Origin: Paenibacillus sp. E222
GTDB taxonomy: Bacteria; Bacillota; Bacilli; Paenibacillales; Paenibacillaceae
Length of the DNA stretch: 64,000 nucleotides
NCBI RefSeq assembly: GCF_013401555.1
Contig: NZ_CP058552.1
Span: 1,550,001 to 1,614,000 of the forward strand
Direction of reading: 5' to 3'
Position 1 is the first letter of the stretch. Every line of letters begins with the position of its first letter. This document shows positions 1-8,474 of the stretch, piece by piece. The position numbers and the translations under genes were made by a program. Below the pieces are notes generated by a model that was given only the letters and a program-made list of their open reading frames with translations, had not been told where the DNA came from and did not search any database.

Positions 1-174
1 AGCCGAATCGTTCTGATTGCCGAAGGACGTGTGATGGCTGATGGTACGTTCAGGCAGCTTCAGCAGCAATCCATGGAAGGCTCACTAGAGGAAGTATTCA
101 ATCAACTGACGGGCTTCAATGAGCATCGAGCAATTGCAGAACGCTTCGTGTCCATCGTGCAGGAGGTGTACTGA
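1..174 (+). CDS. ABC transporter ATP-binding protein, C-terminal end (partial)
   Basis: An open frame enters from the left edge and stops with TGA at 172-174. The tail reads like the end of an ABC ATPase after the H-loop: a strand ending in IAEGRVMADGTF, then a helix ending LEEVFNQLTG, which is typical of ABC-2 type exporter ATPases. The Walker motifs lie outside the window. The permease gene begins 1 nt after the stop and its ribosome site lies inside this frame, so the two are translationally coupled and probably form one exporter. The substrate cannot be read from this fragment. Confidence 0.75.
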   Translation, partial: SRIVLIAEGRVMADGTFRQLQQQSMEGSLEEVFNQLTGFNEHRAIAERFVSIVQEVY

Positions 175-175
175 T

Positions 176-1837
176 ATGGCGGAATCCTCCGACTTCCGCA
201 CGCTGAAGATTCTGGATCGTTTTCGGTCTGTCATCGTCAAAACAGGGGCGGATTATGATGTATTGCGTTTGATTCTACGGGTGAAGTTCCAGATGGATCA
301 GCGGAGGGTGCCAACGGTATTGTCAGCGCGCAATGGCAATAAGGAGCAGAAAGAAGGCAACCTGTATCTGCGTTCCCTCTGGTTGTATGCACTGATGGGG
401 CTGATTATGGTTCCGTTTGTTGTCTGGGATACGGGACATTATATGCTCCAGATGGGTCTAGTGACTGCCATGCTGATGTTTATGATCATGACCTCCATGA
501 TCTCCGACTTTTCTTCGGTGCTGCTCGATATTCGGGATCGTAATATTATCATGACCAAGCCGGTAAATGGACGCACTGTTGGCTTGGCCCGTGCCATCCA
601 CGCAGGAGTTTATCTGCTGCTGCTGACAGGCTCCCTGACGGCTGCACCGCTGATAGCGGGATTGATTACCCACGGAATCGGCTTTTTCCTGCTTTTTCTG
701 GTGGAACTGATTCTGATTAATATGTTAATTCTGGTGACCACGTCCCTGATCTATCTATTCATGATGAAGTTTCTGGATGGGGAGAAACTGAAGGACATGA
801 TCAATATGGTGCAGATTCTGCTCTCCATCGGGATCGCTGCAGGTTATCAGCTGGTCATACGTTCATTTAGTATCATCGATTTTAATATGGTGTTCACACC
901 TGCCTGGTGGCAGTTGCTGCTGCCTCCGGTATGGTATGCAGCAGCATTTGAGCTGCTGTTCGGCGGCGAGGGAAATGCCTGGCTGTATACTTTCTCGGCG
1001 CTTGCTGTGATCGTTCCGCTGGTCAGTTTGTTGGTGTACGTGAAGCTTATGCCTTCGTTCGAATTGTATTTGGAGAAAATGGCACACGCAGGTCAGGCCT
1101 CTGGACGAAGACGTGGGGGTTGGGATCGCATCATGGCGAAGGTATTCTCCCGTTCCAGAGAGGAGCAAGCGTGCTTTCGTTTATCTGCCAGTATGATGCG
1201 AAGTGAAAGGGAGTTTAAGCTGAAGGTATACCCTTCAGTTGGTTTAGCTTTTGTATTGCCCTATGTATTCTGGTTCACCCAATTGCAGAGTTCTTCGTGG
1301 GCAGAATTCAGGGAAAGCTCCTTCTTTTACACGCTATATATTGTGCTCTTGCTGATTGTCTCAGTTGTGACTATGCTGAAGTATTCCGGGCAATACAAGG
1401 CGTTCTGGACTTTCCGGGCAGCCCCTCTGGCCAACGAGAATCTGCTATATAGTGGAGCGCTGAAAGCTTTCTTATGCAATATGTTTCTGCCCGTATTTAT
1501 ATTGAACGCTATCGTATTTGTGTGGACCTTCGGGTTAAGAATTCTTCCTGATCTAATCATTATATTTTTGGTGGCAACTGCACTTATTCCGCTGTCTGGA
1601 AAGCTGTTGATGCGAAAACCGCCGTTCTCCCAATCCTTTAGTGTGGCCGGGCAGAGTGATGGCTGGCTCATCTTTGCCTTCTTTCCGCTCATGGGTTTGT
1701 TATGGGGATTACATGTATTTATCCGCACCCTACCAGCAGGCATCTGGATCTATGTAGCGCTCCTGGTCGTGATCAATATGCTGTTCTGGGCGATGCTGCA
1801 TCGGGTGAAGCGGGCCTCTGTAACGGTTGAAGGGTAA
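176..1837 (+). CDS. ABC-2 type exporter permease
   Basis: This is a 553-residue integral membrane protein with many hydrophobic segments: a cluster in the first 250 residues, a soluble loop near 300-350, then a second cluster to the end. It pairs with the ATPase that ends 1 nt upstream. The ATG at 176 is chosen because AGGAGGT at 161-167 lies 8 nt before it; an earlier in-frame ATG at 119 has no such site and sits inside the ATPase gene. Its size and topology fit large ABC-2 permeases of Bacillales, but the substrate is unknown. A terminator follows at 1912. Confidence 0.75.
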   Translation: MAESSDFRTLKILDRFRSVIVKTGADYDVLRLILRVKFQMDQRRVPTVLSARNGNKEQKEGNLYLRSLWLYALMGLIMVPFVVWDTGHYMLQMGLVTAMLMFMIMTSMISDFSSVLLDIRDRNIIMTKPVNGRTVGLARAIHAGVYLLLLTGSLTAAPLIAGLITHGIGFFLLFLVELILINMLILVTTSLIYLFMMKFLDGEKLKDMINMVQILLSIGIAAGYQLVIRSFSIIDFNMVFTPAWWQLLLPPVWYAAAFELLFGGEGNAWLYTFSALAVIVPLVSLLVYVKLMPSFELYLEKMAHAGQASGRRRGGWDRIMAKVFSRSREEQACFRLSASMMRSEREFKLKVYPSVGLAFVLPYVFWFTQLQSSSWAEFRESSFFYTLYIVLLLIVSVVTMLKYSGQYKAFWTFRAAPLANENLLYSGALKAFLCNMFLPVFILNAIVFVWTFGLRILPDLIIIFLVATALIPLSGKLLMRKPPFSQSFSVAGQSDGWLIFAFFPLMGLLWGLHVFIRTLPAGIWIYVALLVVINMLFWAMLHRVKRASVTVEG

Positions 1838-1911
1838 GGCGGACGGTAGCAGATTGAGATTGAATGTGAAGTGTAGTAGATGTGTATGTGAAGAAAAGTG
1901 GCTTAAAGCCT

Positions 1912-1949
1912 AAAGCCAATCCGGTTTTGATGACCTGGATTGGCTTTTT
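1912..1949 (+). terminator. Rho-independent terminator after the ABC exporter
   Basis: An 11-bp stem (AAAGCCAATCC paired with GGATTGGCTTT) is followed by a T-run. It ends the exporter operon. Confidence 0.85.
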
Positions 1950-2096
1950 GCGTTATTTCCCATTTTTTATGTGACTCGCTGAATTTTAAAAATGGAGAAA
2001 ATAAATGATAGGGCGAACGGTAACAGAGATCTCGATTCTGGAGCCCTTATAAGATTAGAAGATTGAATTAGTGTGCTAAATCGGTAGCATTGGTTG

Positions 2097-3272
2097 TTAA
2101 GCATGGGGGTTTCCGCTTTGCAGGACAGCCACTGCCAGCTGATCGGCTGCATCCGCCGTGGAGAGGGCAGACTGCGCTGCTATCGCATAGACCTTGGACA
2201 GCGTGCCCGCAATCCCCGCCACCTTTTGGCGGATCAGGTCGGGCCCTGCGCCTTCCAGCTCGTAGGCGGTGCTGATGATTCCGCCTGCGTTGAGCACATA
2301 GTCAGGCGCGTACAGGATGCCGCGCGCCTGCATGCGGCGAACAACCAGCTCCCGATGGCTGAGCTGGTTGTTCGCCGCCCCGGCAACGATGGAGCAGCGC
2401 AGCTCCTCCACCGTTGCCGGGGTCAATACGCCCCCTAGGGCACAGGGGGCGAACACCTTGCAGTCAGCGGCGTGAATATGGGCCGGATCGGCCGAGGTGG
2501 CGCCGCTGAACTGCAGAAGGGCACGTTGTACACGCTCCGGTACAACGTCTGCCACGATGAGCCGTGCCCCAACTGCATGCAGGTGACGGCACAGGGCATA
2601 CCCAACCTTGCCCAGTCCCTGGACAGCAATGGGAATGCCCTGTAATGTGGCGATGCCTTGATGACTTAGCGAGGTCACGATGCCGGTGTACACACCGTAA
2701 GCGGTCATCTCGGCGGTGAAGTCATCCTGTGCGCCCAGTGATCCGGTCATATCGGTCACATAGGAAGTCTCCAATCCGATCTGATCCATGTCAGTGGACG
2801 TGGTGCCTAGATCAAGACCGGTAATATAGCGACCGTTCAGTCGTTCAAGAAAACGTCCAAGGGCTCGAAAGATATGGGCTCGCCCTGTGTTGGTGTTGGG
2901 AATGGTGAGTTGATGGGAACTAGAATCGGAATCCACGACGTTCTTAATGGGGAATGAAGAACTAGCTTGGGATTTAGGCTGTGCAGGGGAAGTGTTTACC
3001 TTCCACTCCGTGGGGATATTCCAGACAACCGCTTTCCCGCCGCCATAAGGCAGACCGGAAACGGCTGATTTATAGGTCATACCTCTAGCAAGCTGCATAG
3101 CATCGCGGATTGCATCCTCTTCTGAGGCGTATGCCCAGCAGCGACATCCTCCGAGCGCTGGCCCGAGTGCCGTACTATGAATTGCGACCACTGCTTTCAG
3201 CCCGCTACTTGGGTCGTGACAAAATAGGAGTTCTTCCATCCCTTCCTGCTCCATCTCCTGCCATAGCTGCAT
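2097..3272 (-). CDS. Glu/Leu/Phe/Val-type amino acid dehydrogenase (leucine dehydrogenase-like)
   Basis: The 391-residue protein matches leucine/phenylalanine dehydrogenases, which reversibly deaminate a branched-chain or aromatic amino acid with NAD. Visible landmarks are GLKAVVAIHSTALGPALGG (24-42), LARGMTYK with substrate lysine K68, GGGK with catalytic lysine K80, the Rossmann motif QGLGKVG, and APDYVLNAGG. An extra stretch of about 35 residues rich in Ser, Pro and Gln lies just after GGGKAVVW (about 88-125), where leucine dehydrogenases normally run straight into the next helix. The 3' half (about 2100-2600) is visibly more GC-rich than the rest. The ATG at 3272 has a G-rich ribosome site (AGGGGGGAG). 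The substrate could be Leu, Val or Phe. Confidence 0.85.
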   Translation of the reverse strand: MQLWQEMEQEGMEELLFCHDPSSGLKAVVAIHSTALGPALGGCRCWAYASEEDAIRDAMQLARGMTYKSAVSGLPYGGGKAVVWNIPTEWKVNTSPAQPKSQASSSFPIKNVVDSDSSSHQLTIPNTNTGRAHIFRALGRFLERLNGRYITGLDLGTTSTDMDQIGLETSYVTDMTGSLGAQDDFTAEMTAYGVYTGIVTSLSHQGIATLQGIPIAVQGLGKVGYALCRHLHAVGARLIVADVVPERVQRALLQFSGATSADPAHIHAADCKVFAPCALGGVLTPATVEELRCSIVAGAANNQLSHRELVVRRMQARGILYAPDYVLNAGGIISTAYELEGAGPDLIRQKVAGIAGTLSKVYAIAAQSALSTADAADQLAVAVLQSGNPHA

Positions 3273-3584
3273 GGATGCTCCCCCCTTTTTGATGTATCAT
3301 TGATGGGTATCGATTGTTCGCATGGTGTATCCCATGGTGTTCGGCGATTACTAATGCTTCAGCATATTCAACGATAGAGCCTTTCGCCCCTAGGTCTGTT
3401 ACCGGGTTGATAATCGCAGTAAACAATTCTATAATGGCAGTTCTGGCACCATATCGATTGCAAGTAGACCGTTTAAAATCACACCATAACGTCCAATGAT
3501 GAAGATAAGAATTAATAATACTTGGTTAGTCTGAGAGCAAACGGAAGATCAGGAACTTAGGCTGGCAGTAACAGGTCTGATCAT

Positions 3585-3748
3585 TAGGACGTGTCTCAAA
3601 ACTTGCTGAAGTGTATCTTTCACCGCCTTTTCGCCCCTTGCTGCGTCAGTCTCCCTTGATGTGCCTCGGCACGCCTGCGGAAAACTTCCTGACTTGGAAC
3701 GGAAATTCGGCAAAATCTGCGTCCTGCGGAGTTTTCAGACACGCCCTA
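3585..3748. mobile_element. MITE-like element with 19-bp terminal inverted repeats
   Basis: The left end TAGGACGTGTCTCAAAACT (3585-3603) matches the reverse complement of the right end (3730-3748) at 17 of 19 positions. The 164-nt interior has no convincing gene. Size, inverted ends and position between genes fit a non-autonomous element mobilised by an IS transposase elsewhere. No clear longer target duplication is visible. The right end stops 17 nt before the start of the next gene, so the element may supply its leader. The rest of the 3273-3765 gap shows nothing else I can support. Confidence 0.6.
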
Positions 3749-3765
3749 GGAAAGAGGGATGCAAA

Positions 3766-4281
3766 TTGTTTAAAATACTCGTGTTTATTTTTCTGATTCA
3801 AATTGTTTACGTATCGGCGTACACGCTGCGTATGATACTGACGCTTAAAGGTCAGAAATACATCGCCGCACTGATCAGTACGGGGGAGATTGTGATCTAT
3901 GTACTCGGATTGAACTTGGTGCTGAGCTATCTGGATCAGACGGTTGCACTCATTGTTTATGCAGTAGGATATGGACTTGGTGTGTTACTAGGTGCTTGGA
4001 TTGAGGAGAAGATTGCGCTTGGCTATGTTACGGTGAAGGTGATCTGTAATCAGATGGATGGCAATGTCGCCAATTCTCTGCGGGACAAAGGATATGGCGT
4101 TACCGCATGGGTAGGCAGTGGGCGCGATGGGGACAGACTGGTGATGGAGATTTTGGCGAAACGCAAAAACCAAAAGCTGCTCTACCAGACGATTCTCGGG
4201 TTAGACCCCAAAGCCTTCGTTATTACGGTGGAGCCAAAACAATTCCATGGTGGCTTCTGGACACGTTCTATTAAGCGATAA
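3766..4281 (+). CDS. UPF0316/DUF2179 family membrane protein
   Basis: This is a 171-residue protein with two or three membrane segments in the first 90 residues and a soluble alpha/beta tail ending near ...KAFVITVEPKQFHGG. The block YVSAYTLRMILTLKGQKY is the hallmark of UPF0316, whose tail belongs to the DUF2179/YitT-type domain. The function is unknown. The TTG at 3766 is chosen because AGAGGG lies 7 nt upstream and because family members begin just before this block; the frame stays open upstream only through the MITE-like element. Confidence 0.8.
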   Translation: MFKILVFIFLIQIVYVSAYTLRMILTLKGQKYIAALISTGEIVIYVLGLNLVLSYLDQTVALIVYAVGYGLGVLLGAWIEEKIALGYVTVKVICNQMDGNVANSLRDKGYGVTAWVGSGRDGDRLVMEILAKRKNQKLLYQTILGLDPKAFVITVEPKQFHGGFWTRSIKR

Positions 4282-4477
4282 CTTGTAATGATGCAACATG
4301 GTAGAATCAAAAAACTCGCCAATGACTTTTCTGGCATCGTTATATTGCATAGTCACTTCTTTAATTTTTTGAATAAGATACACTATTTATCACACCTGTA
4401 GGTTATATGTTATGGTTAATGTACCACTTCAGGGTGCATTTATAACCATAAATTTGTGTGCTACCATAACCGCGAAC

Positions 4478-4512
4478 AAAAAGGAATCCCGGCACATCAT
4501 GTCCGGGATTCC
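4478..4512 (-). terminator. Terminator of the VWA protein gene
   Basis: A perfect 10-bp stem, GGAATCCCGG paired with CCGGGATTCC, is followed on the minus strand by CCTTTTTG. It serves the minus-strand gene that ends at 4552. Confidence 0.85.
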
Positions 4513-4551
4513 GTTTCATTTATGAATGGGAGAGATCGCACAGCTAACGTA

Positions 4552-6543
4552 TCACTTGTTCAGCGAGAGTACCGAAGCATCTTTGATATCATAGAGAACT
4601 CCGTCAGGGGTACTTTTAACGAGTTGGATAATCTGTCTGTAGGCATCACCGTCTGATGGGGCGATGGCATCAAATACAATCTCGTCTGCTTTCAGTTTAT
4701 CAGCTATTTCTTTAATGCTAAAGGAAGACAAGGGGAGTGACTCATGGACAGGGGCATCGGTAATGAATATAATCCGTTTGGCGTTGTCGCTGCTGAACTC
4801 CGAGAGCTTATTAGTAGCTAAGTTAATAGCCTCCAGTCCCGATTCTCTTATATCCCCTCCGCCAGAAGCCACCAATGTATTCAAATCCCCCTTTAACTTA
4901 TCTTTATCCTGGGTAAAATCAAAGAACTTCAAATTGTAATCGCCATTTCTGTAAATGTTAATGTCCCGATAGGTGATAACCGCAAAATTCGAACCGGCAG
5001 GTACGGAATCAACGAAGCTCTTAACCGTTTCTTTGATATAGTCGATTACTTCACCCATACTGGCCGTCACGTCTATAACAAATATAATATCAGACGGAGT
5101 ATTAATTCCCTTCGATATATTATTTAAAATAGGCGAGGTACTTGAAGACCCAGATTCTGTTGTTTTTGTTGCTCCCGAAGCCGGTTCTTCGCTTTCAGCA
5201 GATGTAGGAATGGATGGCTTATTTAGAAAAATGGTAACCGAACCAGCTTCTCCGTGCCACTCTACTTCTCCTCCGAATGCTTCACTGACGAACCGTAGTG
5301 GCACCATGGTTACGCCGTTAATGATCTGTGGTTTTGCACTTAAGGTTACAGCGACACCGTTAATGTAGGCAATTTTAGAGCCGATCGTCAGCACGATAGT
5401 CCGGCCTTCTCTAATTGCCGTAACCGTTTGAGTGGAACTGTTCCATTTAACATCGGCTCCCAACGATTCGAAGATTCCTCGAAGCGGCACGAGCACACTC
5501 CCCTTGAAATTAGTCGGGGGTTGCTTGTAAACCTGCTTCTCACCTTCAATAAACACCTGAATATTCGTAGGCTCATGGTTGATTATAACGAATTGAGGAA
5601 TAGAAGCAGACAATTCACCTGACTGATTGGCCGATTTTAGGTAAAAATAATATCCGCCTGTTGGAAGCCCCATCTTTCTTAGTGAGAAACTGAAGGTCTT
5701 TCCTGGCTCAATCTTTATTTGCCTAACCACTTGCCCGCTTGCATTTTTCACCATTAAATAGGAGGTGTACCCGGAAACGGAGGCCGATTCAGACAGTTTG
5801 ATGGTAATGGTATTGCCTGATCTGATCGTAATACTGCCGGGATAGCGCTCTCCTGTTGGAATTTGAACAAGAGGCTCCGATGGTTTGTTTGGAGTTGGAC
5901 TCGGACTCGGACTCTCAATCACTTCTTCGGAAGGAGAGGGTTTACTGGAAATAGAAGCCTTAGGGATATAGAAATAGACTTTGGCACCGGAGTGCGGAAC
6001 CTGCTGTTTTTCGGATAGGGTTACGGTATTCGTTGTTGCGTTGAAGGTAAATCGGGACGTGGCTACCTTCGTTAGGTCAATGGAAAGACTGATCTGTTTG
6101 GTTGAATTTAGCGTATAGTTTAACGACACTGGAAAATTCCGTGTGGAGCCATCTCCCTCAGGCAAGGCAAAACCCATATTGGCACCTTCTTCCCACTCAA
6201 ATCCGGGAATAATGCCGTATTTAATATGAATCTCGGCACCTCTGTCGGGAGCTTTATTGAAGGTGATGCTATAGTTGGCATAATCCACAACATAGTCCTT
6301 GGAGTCCACTTCTATCGCATTGACATACAAGCGCAAAGTGGTATTGGATGCGGTCAACTTGTTCTTCGTTGTAAATCCGAAGACGCGGTTTTCTCCATCA
6401 CCATCTTTTAGAATATTGATTAAATCATCGTGCTCCCTGAATTCAAGGGAATCAGCAGCGTGCACAATTACGCTGTGAAGGCCCAAATTGCCAAAAATAA
6501 AAATAGAAATAAACGATATCAAGAGCATCTTTCTAAACTTCAT
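4552..6543 (-). CDS. Secreted protein with copper-amine-oxidase-N-like and von Willebrand factor A domains
   Basis: The roughly 663-residue protein has a signal peptide ending near VHAAD. Two similar N-terminal modules each open with GDG and carry a beta-rich pattern (about 50-205). A Ser/Pro linker follows, then a beta-sandwich region, a copper-amine-oxidase N-like domain (about 330-445, with VPLRGIFESLGADVKW and VPLRFVSEAFGG), and a C-terminal VWA domain (about 485-660). The MIDAS-type motif is DVTAS rather than the usual DxSxS, and ITDAP is also present. The copper-amine-oxidase N-like module is a common wall-associated unit in Paenibacillus and does not imply copper. The ATG at 6543 is preferred over GTG at 6552, which overlaps the GGAG ribosome site. 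The gene stands alone. A wall or matrix interaction role is an inference. Confidence 0.8.
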   Translation of the reverse strand: MKFRKMLLISFISIFIFGNLGLHSVIVHAADSLEFREHDDLINILKDGDGENRVFGFTTKNKLTASNTTLRLYVNAIEVDSKDYVVDYANYSITFNKAPDRGAEIHIKYGIIPGFEWEEGANMGFALPEGDGSTRNFPVSLNYTLNSTKQISLSIDLTKVATSRFTFNATTNTVTLSEKQQVPHSGAKVYFYIPKASISSKPSPSEEVIESPSPSPTPNKPSEPLVQIPTGERYPGSITIRSGNTITIKLSESASVSGYTSYLMVKNASGQVVRQIKIEPGKTFSFSLRKMGLPTGGYYFYLKSANQSGELSASIPQFVIINHEPTNIQVFIEGEKQVYKQPPTNFKGSVLVPLRGIFESLGADVKWNSSTQTVTAIREGRTIVLTIGSKIAYINGVAVTLSAKPQIINGVTMVPLRFVSEAFGGEVEWHGEAGSVTIFLNKPSIPTSAESEEPASGATKTTESGSSSTSPILNNISKGINTPSDIIFVIDVTASMGEVIDYIKETVKSFVDSVPAGSNFAVITYRDINIYRNGDYNLKFFDFTQDKDKLKGDLNTLVASGGGDIRESGLEAINLATNKLSEFSSDNAKRIIFITDAPVHESLPLSSFSIKEIADKLKADEIVFDAIAPSDGDAYRQIIQLVKSTPDGVLYDIKDASVLSLNK

Positions 6544-6791
6544 CTGTTTCACTCCATTTTATGTAACTTATAGATAAGTCAGCGGCTGTTTGTCCTATTA
6601 ATACACTCTATCCACAATGTGGAATTGCCTGCTGCTCTCTTACTTTATCACAGGAAGTAGGACTTAACTATATATATCGGAAATGTAGTCATCCTGAAAC
6701 CAAGTTAAACCTATACGATTCATAGTTGATTACAGTATAACCTCTTACCAGATTTGGTTTTTCCACATGGATGTGAGATTAAGATTATTGT

Positions 6792-6805
6792 TGTAATCGC
6801 TTTCA
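6792..6805. promoter_or_regulatory. cre (CcpA) site upstream of the pectate lyase
   Basis: TGTAATCGCTTTCA fits the cre consensus TGWAANCGNTNWCA at every position. It lies about 90 nt before the pectate lyase start in the 350-nt gap 6544-6893, so carbon catabolite repression by CcpA is likely. Nothing else in that gap is clear enough to call. Confidence 0.6.
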
Positions 6806-6893
6806 AAATATACAGTGAGGACATGTCCTTCATGACACGGTATGGCAGCGAGGGACGAGCCTTATCAATTATGAAATGGGAGGAATGAATGGG

Positions 6894-8321
6894 ATGAAAA
6901 CAAAATTAAGAAGCTGGTGCAGTGCAGCCGTGGCTGTAACGTTGGGGATCACACTAATGTCGGGTCCTGCAAGTGTGCAGGCAGCAGGGAATGCAGATTA
7001 CAATCTCACGGGATTCTCCCAAGGTAACACGGGCGGTGGCATCATCAGTGAGTCGAACACGTCCACGTATAAGAAGGTATACAATGCGACTGACCTGGCA
7101 CTGGCGTTGAAGAAGAACTCCGGCGTCAAAGTGGTGGAGATTATGAATGATTTGAATCTAGGGTGGAACGAAATTCCGAGTGCCGCGCAGACATCACCTT
7201 TTGCCAAACACAATGATGCCTTAACGCATCCTGTATTGAAACAGACTGGCGTAAGCAAGATTACAATTGACGGTTTTAATGGACTCACTATTTTCTCCGC
7301 TAACGGTTCCAAAATCAAACATGCTGCCATTAGCGTGAAACGAAGCTCCAACGTCATTATCCGTAACCTCGAATTTGATGAGCTCTGGGAGTGGGATGAA
7401 TCCACCAAGGGTGATTATGATAAGAACGACTGGGATTACATCACTCTGGAGGAGAGCAGCGGTGTGTGGATTGATCACTGTACATTTAACAAAGCCTATG
7501 ACGGACTCGTTGATTCGAAAAAAGGAACAAGCGGCGTGACCATCTCCTGGTCTACCTTCAAGGGCGATGACGGCAGCTCAAACAGCTGGGTTACCCAGCA
7601 GGTTAACGAGTTGGAAGCGAACAAGGCTTCCTATCCAATGTACAACTACCTGCGCAGCAGCGCGGTTGGGCTCAGCAAAGCCGATATCATTGCCATTTCA
7701 TCTCCTCAGAAAAAAGGTCATCTGGTAGGTTCGACCAGCTTCGAATCGGCCAATGCCAATCTGTCCATAACCCTGCACCATAACTTGTACAAAGATATCC
7801 AGGATCGCATGCCGCGTCTGCGCGGAGGCAATGCGCATGCCTACAATATTGTGATGGATGCGACAGGGGCGCGTGCAGCCAAATCCAGAATCACTTCTGC
7901 GATGGCAGCGGCGATTTCGTCCAAAGGGTATCATTTTGATATCATCAGCAACGGAGCGATTTCCACTGAAGATGGTGCAGTGCTGGTCGAAAAATCCGTG
8001 ATCAAGGACGTACTGTTCCCGGTCCGCAATAACCAGACCGATCCGGCCGATGCAACGTATACAGGTAAAATTCAGGTGAATGACACGATGTATTCTCTGG
8101 ATGGAAGCTCATTCCGTGGAAACAGTGATGCATCCGGCAGTCCGCTCAGCCCGGTTCCGGCCGCAGTGAAAGCTTTCTCCTGGAACGGATTCTCGACACT
8201 TCCTTACAGCTACACTACCGATGATCCAGCGACGCTGAATGCACGCCTCACCGGTTCAAGCGGAGCAGGTGCAGGCAAATTATCCTGGTCCAAAGACAAC
8301 TGGCTGAAGACGAGCTACTAG
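6894..8321 (+). CDS. Secreted pectate lyase, polysaccharide lyase family 1
   Basis: The protein cleaves de-esterified pectin by beta-elimination outside the cell. A signal peptide (KTKLRSWCSAAVAV... ending SVQA) precedes a parallel beta-helix domain. The family signature WIDHCTFN is present, and DRMPRLR carries the likely catalytic arginine of PL1 (RxPxxR), preceded by LSITLHHNLYKDI. The mature length of about 445 residues is usual for the family. The ATG at 6894 lies 9 nt after GGGAGGA; two earlier ATGs (6876, 6885) sit within or against the ribosome site. The gene stands alone, with a cre site upstream and a terminator downstream. Confidence 0.9.
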   Translation: MKTKLRSWCSAAVAVTLGITLMSGPASVQAAGNADYNLTGFSQGNTGGGIISESNTSTYKKVYNATDLALALKKNSGVKVVEIMNDLNLGWNEIPSAAQTSPFAKHNDALTHPVLKQTGVSKITIDGFNGLTIFSANGSKIKHAAISVKRSSNVIIRNLEFDELWEWDESTKGDYDKNDWDYITLEESSGVWIDHCTFNKAYDGLVDSKKGTSGVTISWSTFKGDDGSSNSWVTQQVNELEANKASYPMYNYLRSSAVGLSKADIIAISSPQKKGHLVGSTSFESANANLSITLHHNLYKDIQDRMPRLRGGNAHAYNIVMDATGARAAKSRITSAMAAAISSKGYHFDIISNGAISTEDGAVLVEKSVIKDVLFPVRNNQTDPADATYTGKIQVNDTMYSLDGSSFRGNSDASGSPLSPVPAAVKAFSWNGFSTLPYSYTTDDPATLNARLTGSSGAGAGKLSWSKDNWLKTSY

Positions 8322-8406
8322 GCTAGGCAGCAACAGGATCCGGGTGTTGAAACGAATGGCTGTGCCTACAAGGATTTTAAGCCACGTTATCGTTTTTTCA
8401 TAAGCA

Positions 8407-8447
8407 AAGAGTGCTCCTGCAGCCGTAATGGCCGGGAGCACTCTTTT
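8407..8447. terminator. Bidirectional terminator between pectate lyase and LacI regulator
   Basis: GAGTGCTCC pairs with GGAGCACTC, with a T-run on the plus side and an A-run before the stem. It can therefore serve both converging genes. Confidence 0.85.
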
Positions 8448-8474
8448 TGTGGAACGGAGAGTCTTCGTTCCTTT

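Noticed and set aside
119..175. Upstream start of the ABC permease at 119
   Set aside because: It lies inside the end of the ATPase gene, and the strong ribosome site points to ATG 176.
3205..3426. 73-codon minus-strand frame upstream of the dehydrogenase
   Set aside because: It overlaps the start of the dehydrogenase gene in another frame, has no ribosome site and matches nothing I know. It could be a gene remnant, but the evidence is too thin.
3661..3765. Longer N-terminus for the UPF0316 protein
   Set aside because: The extra 35 codons run through the MITE-like element and do not resemble the family; TTG 3766 has a good ribosome site.
4201..4383. 60-codon minus-strand frame at the 3' end of the UPF0316 gene
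   Set aside because: The first half reads plausibly (QYNDARKVIGEFF), but it runs antisense into the UPF0316 gene and has only a weak ribosome site. Possible truncated gene, not supported enough to list.
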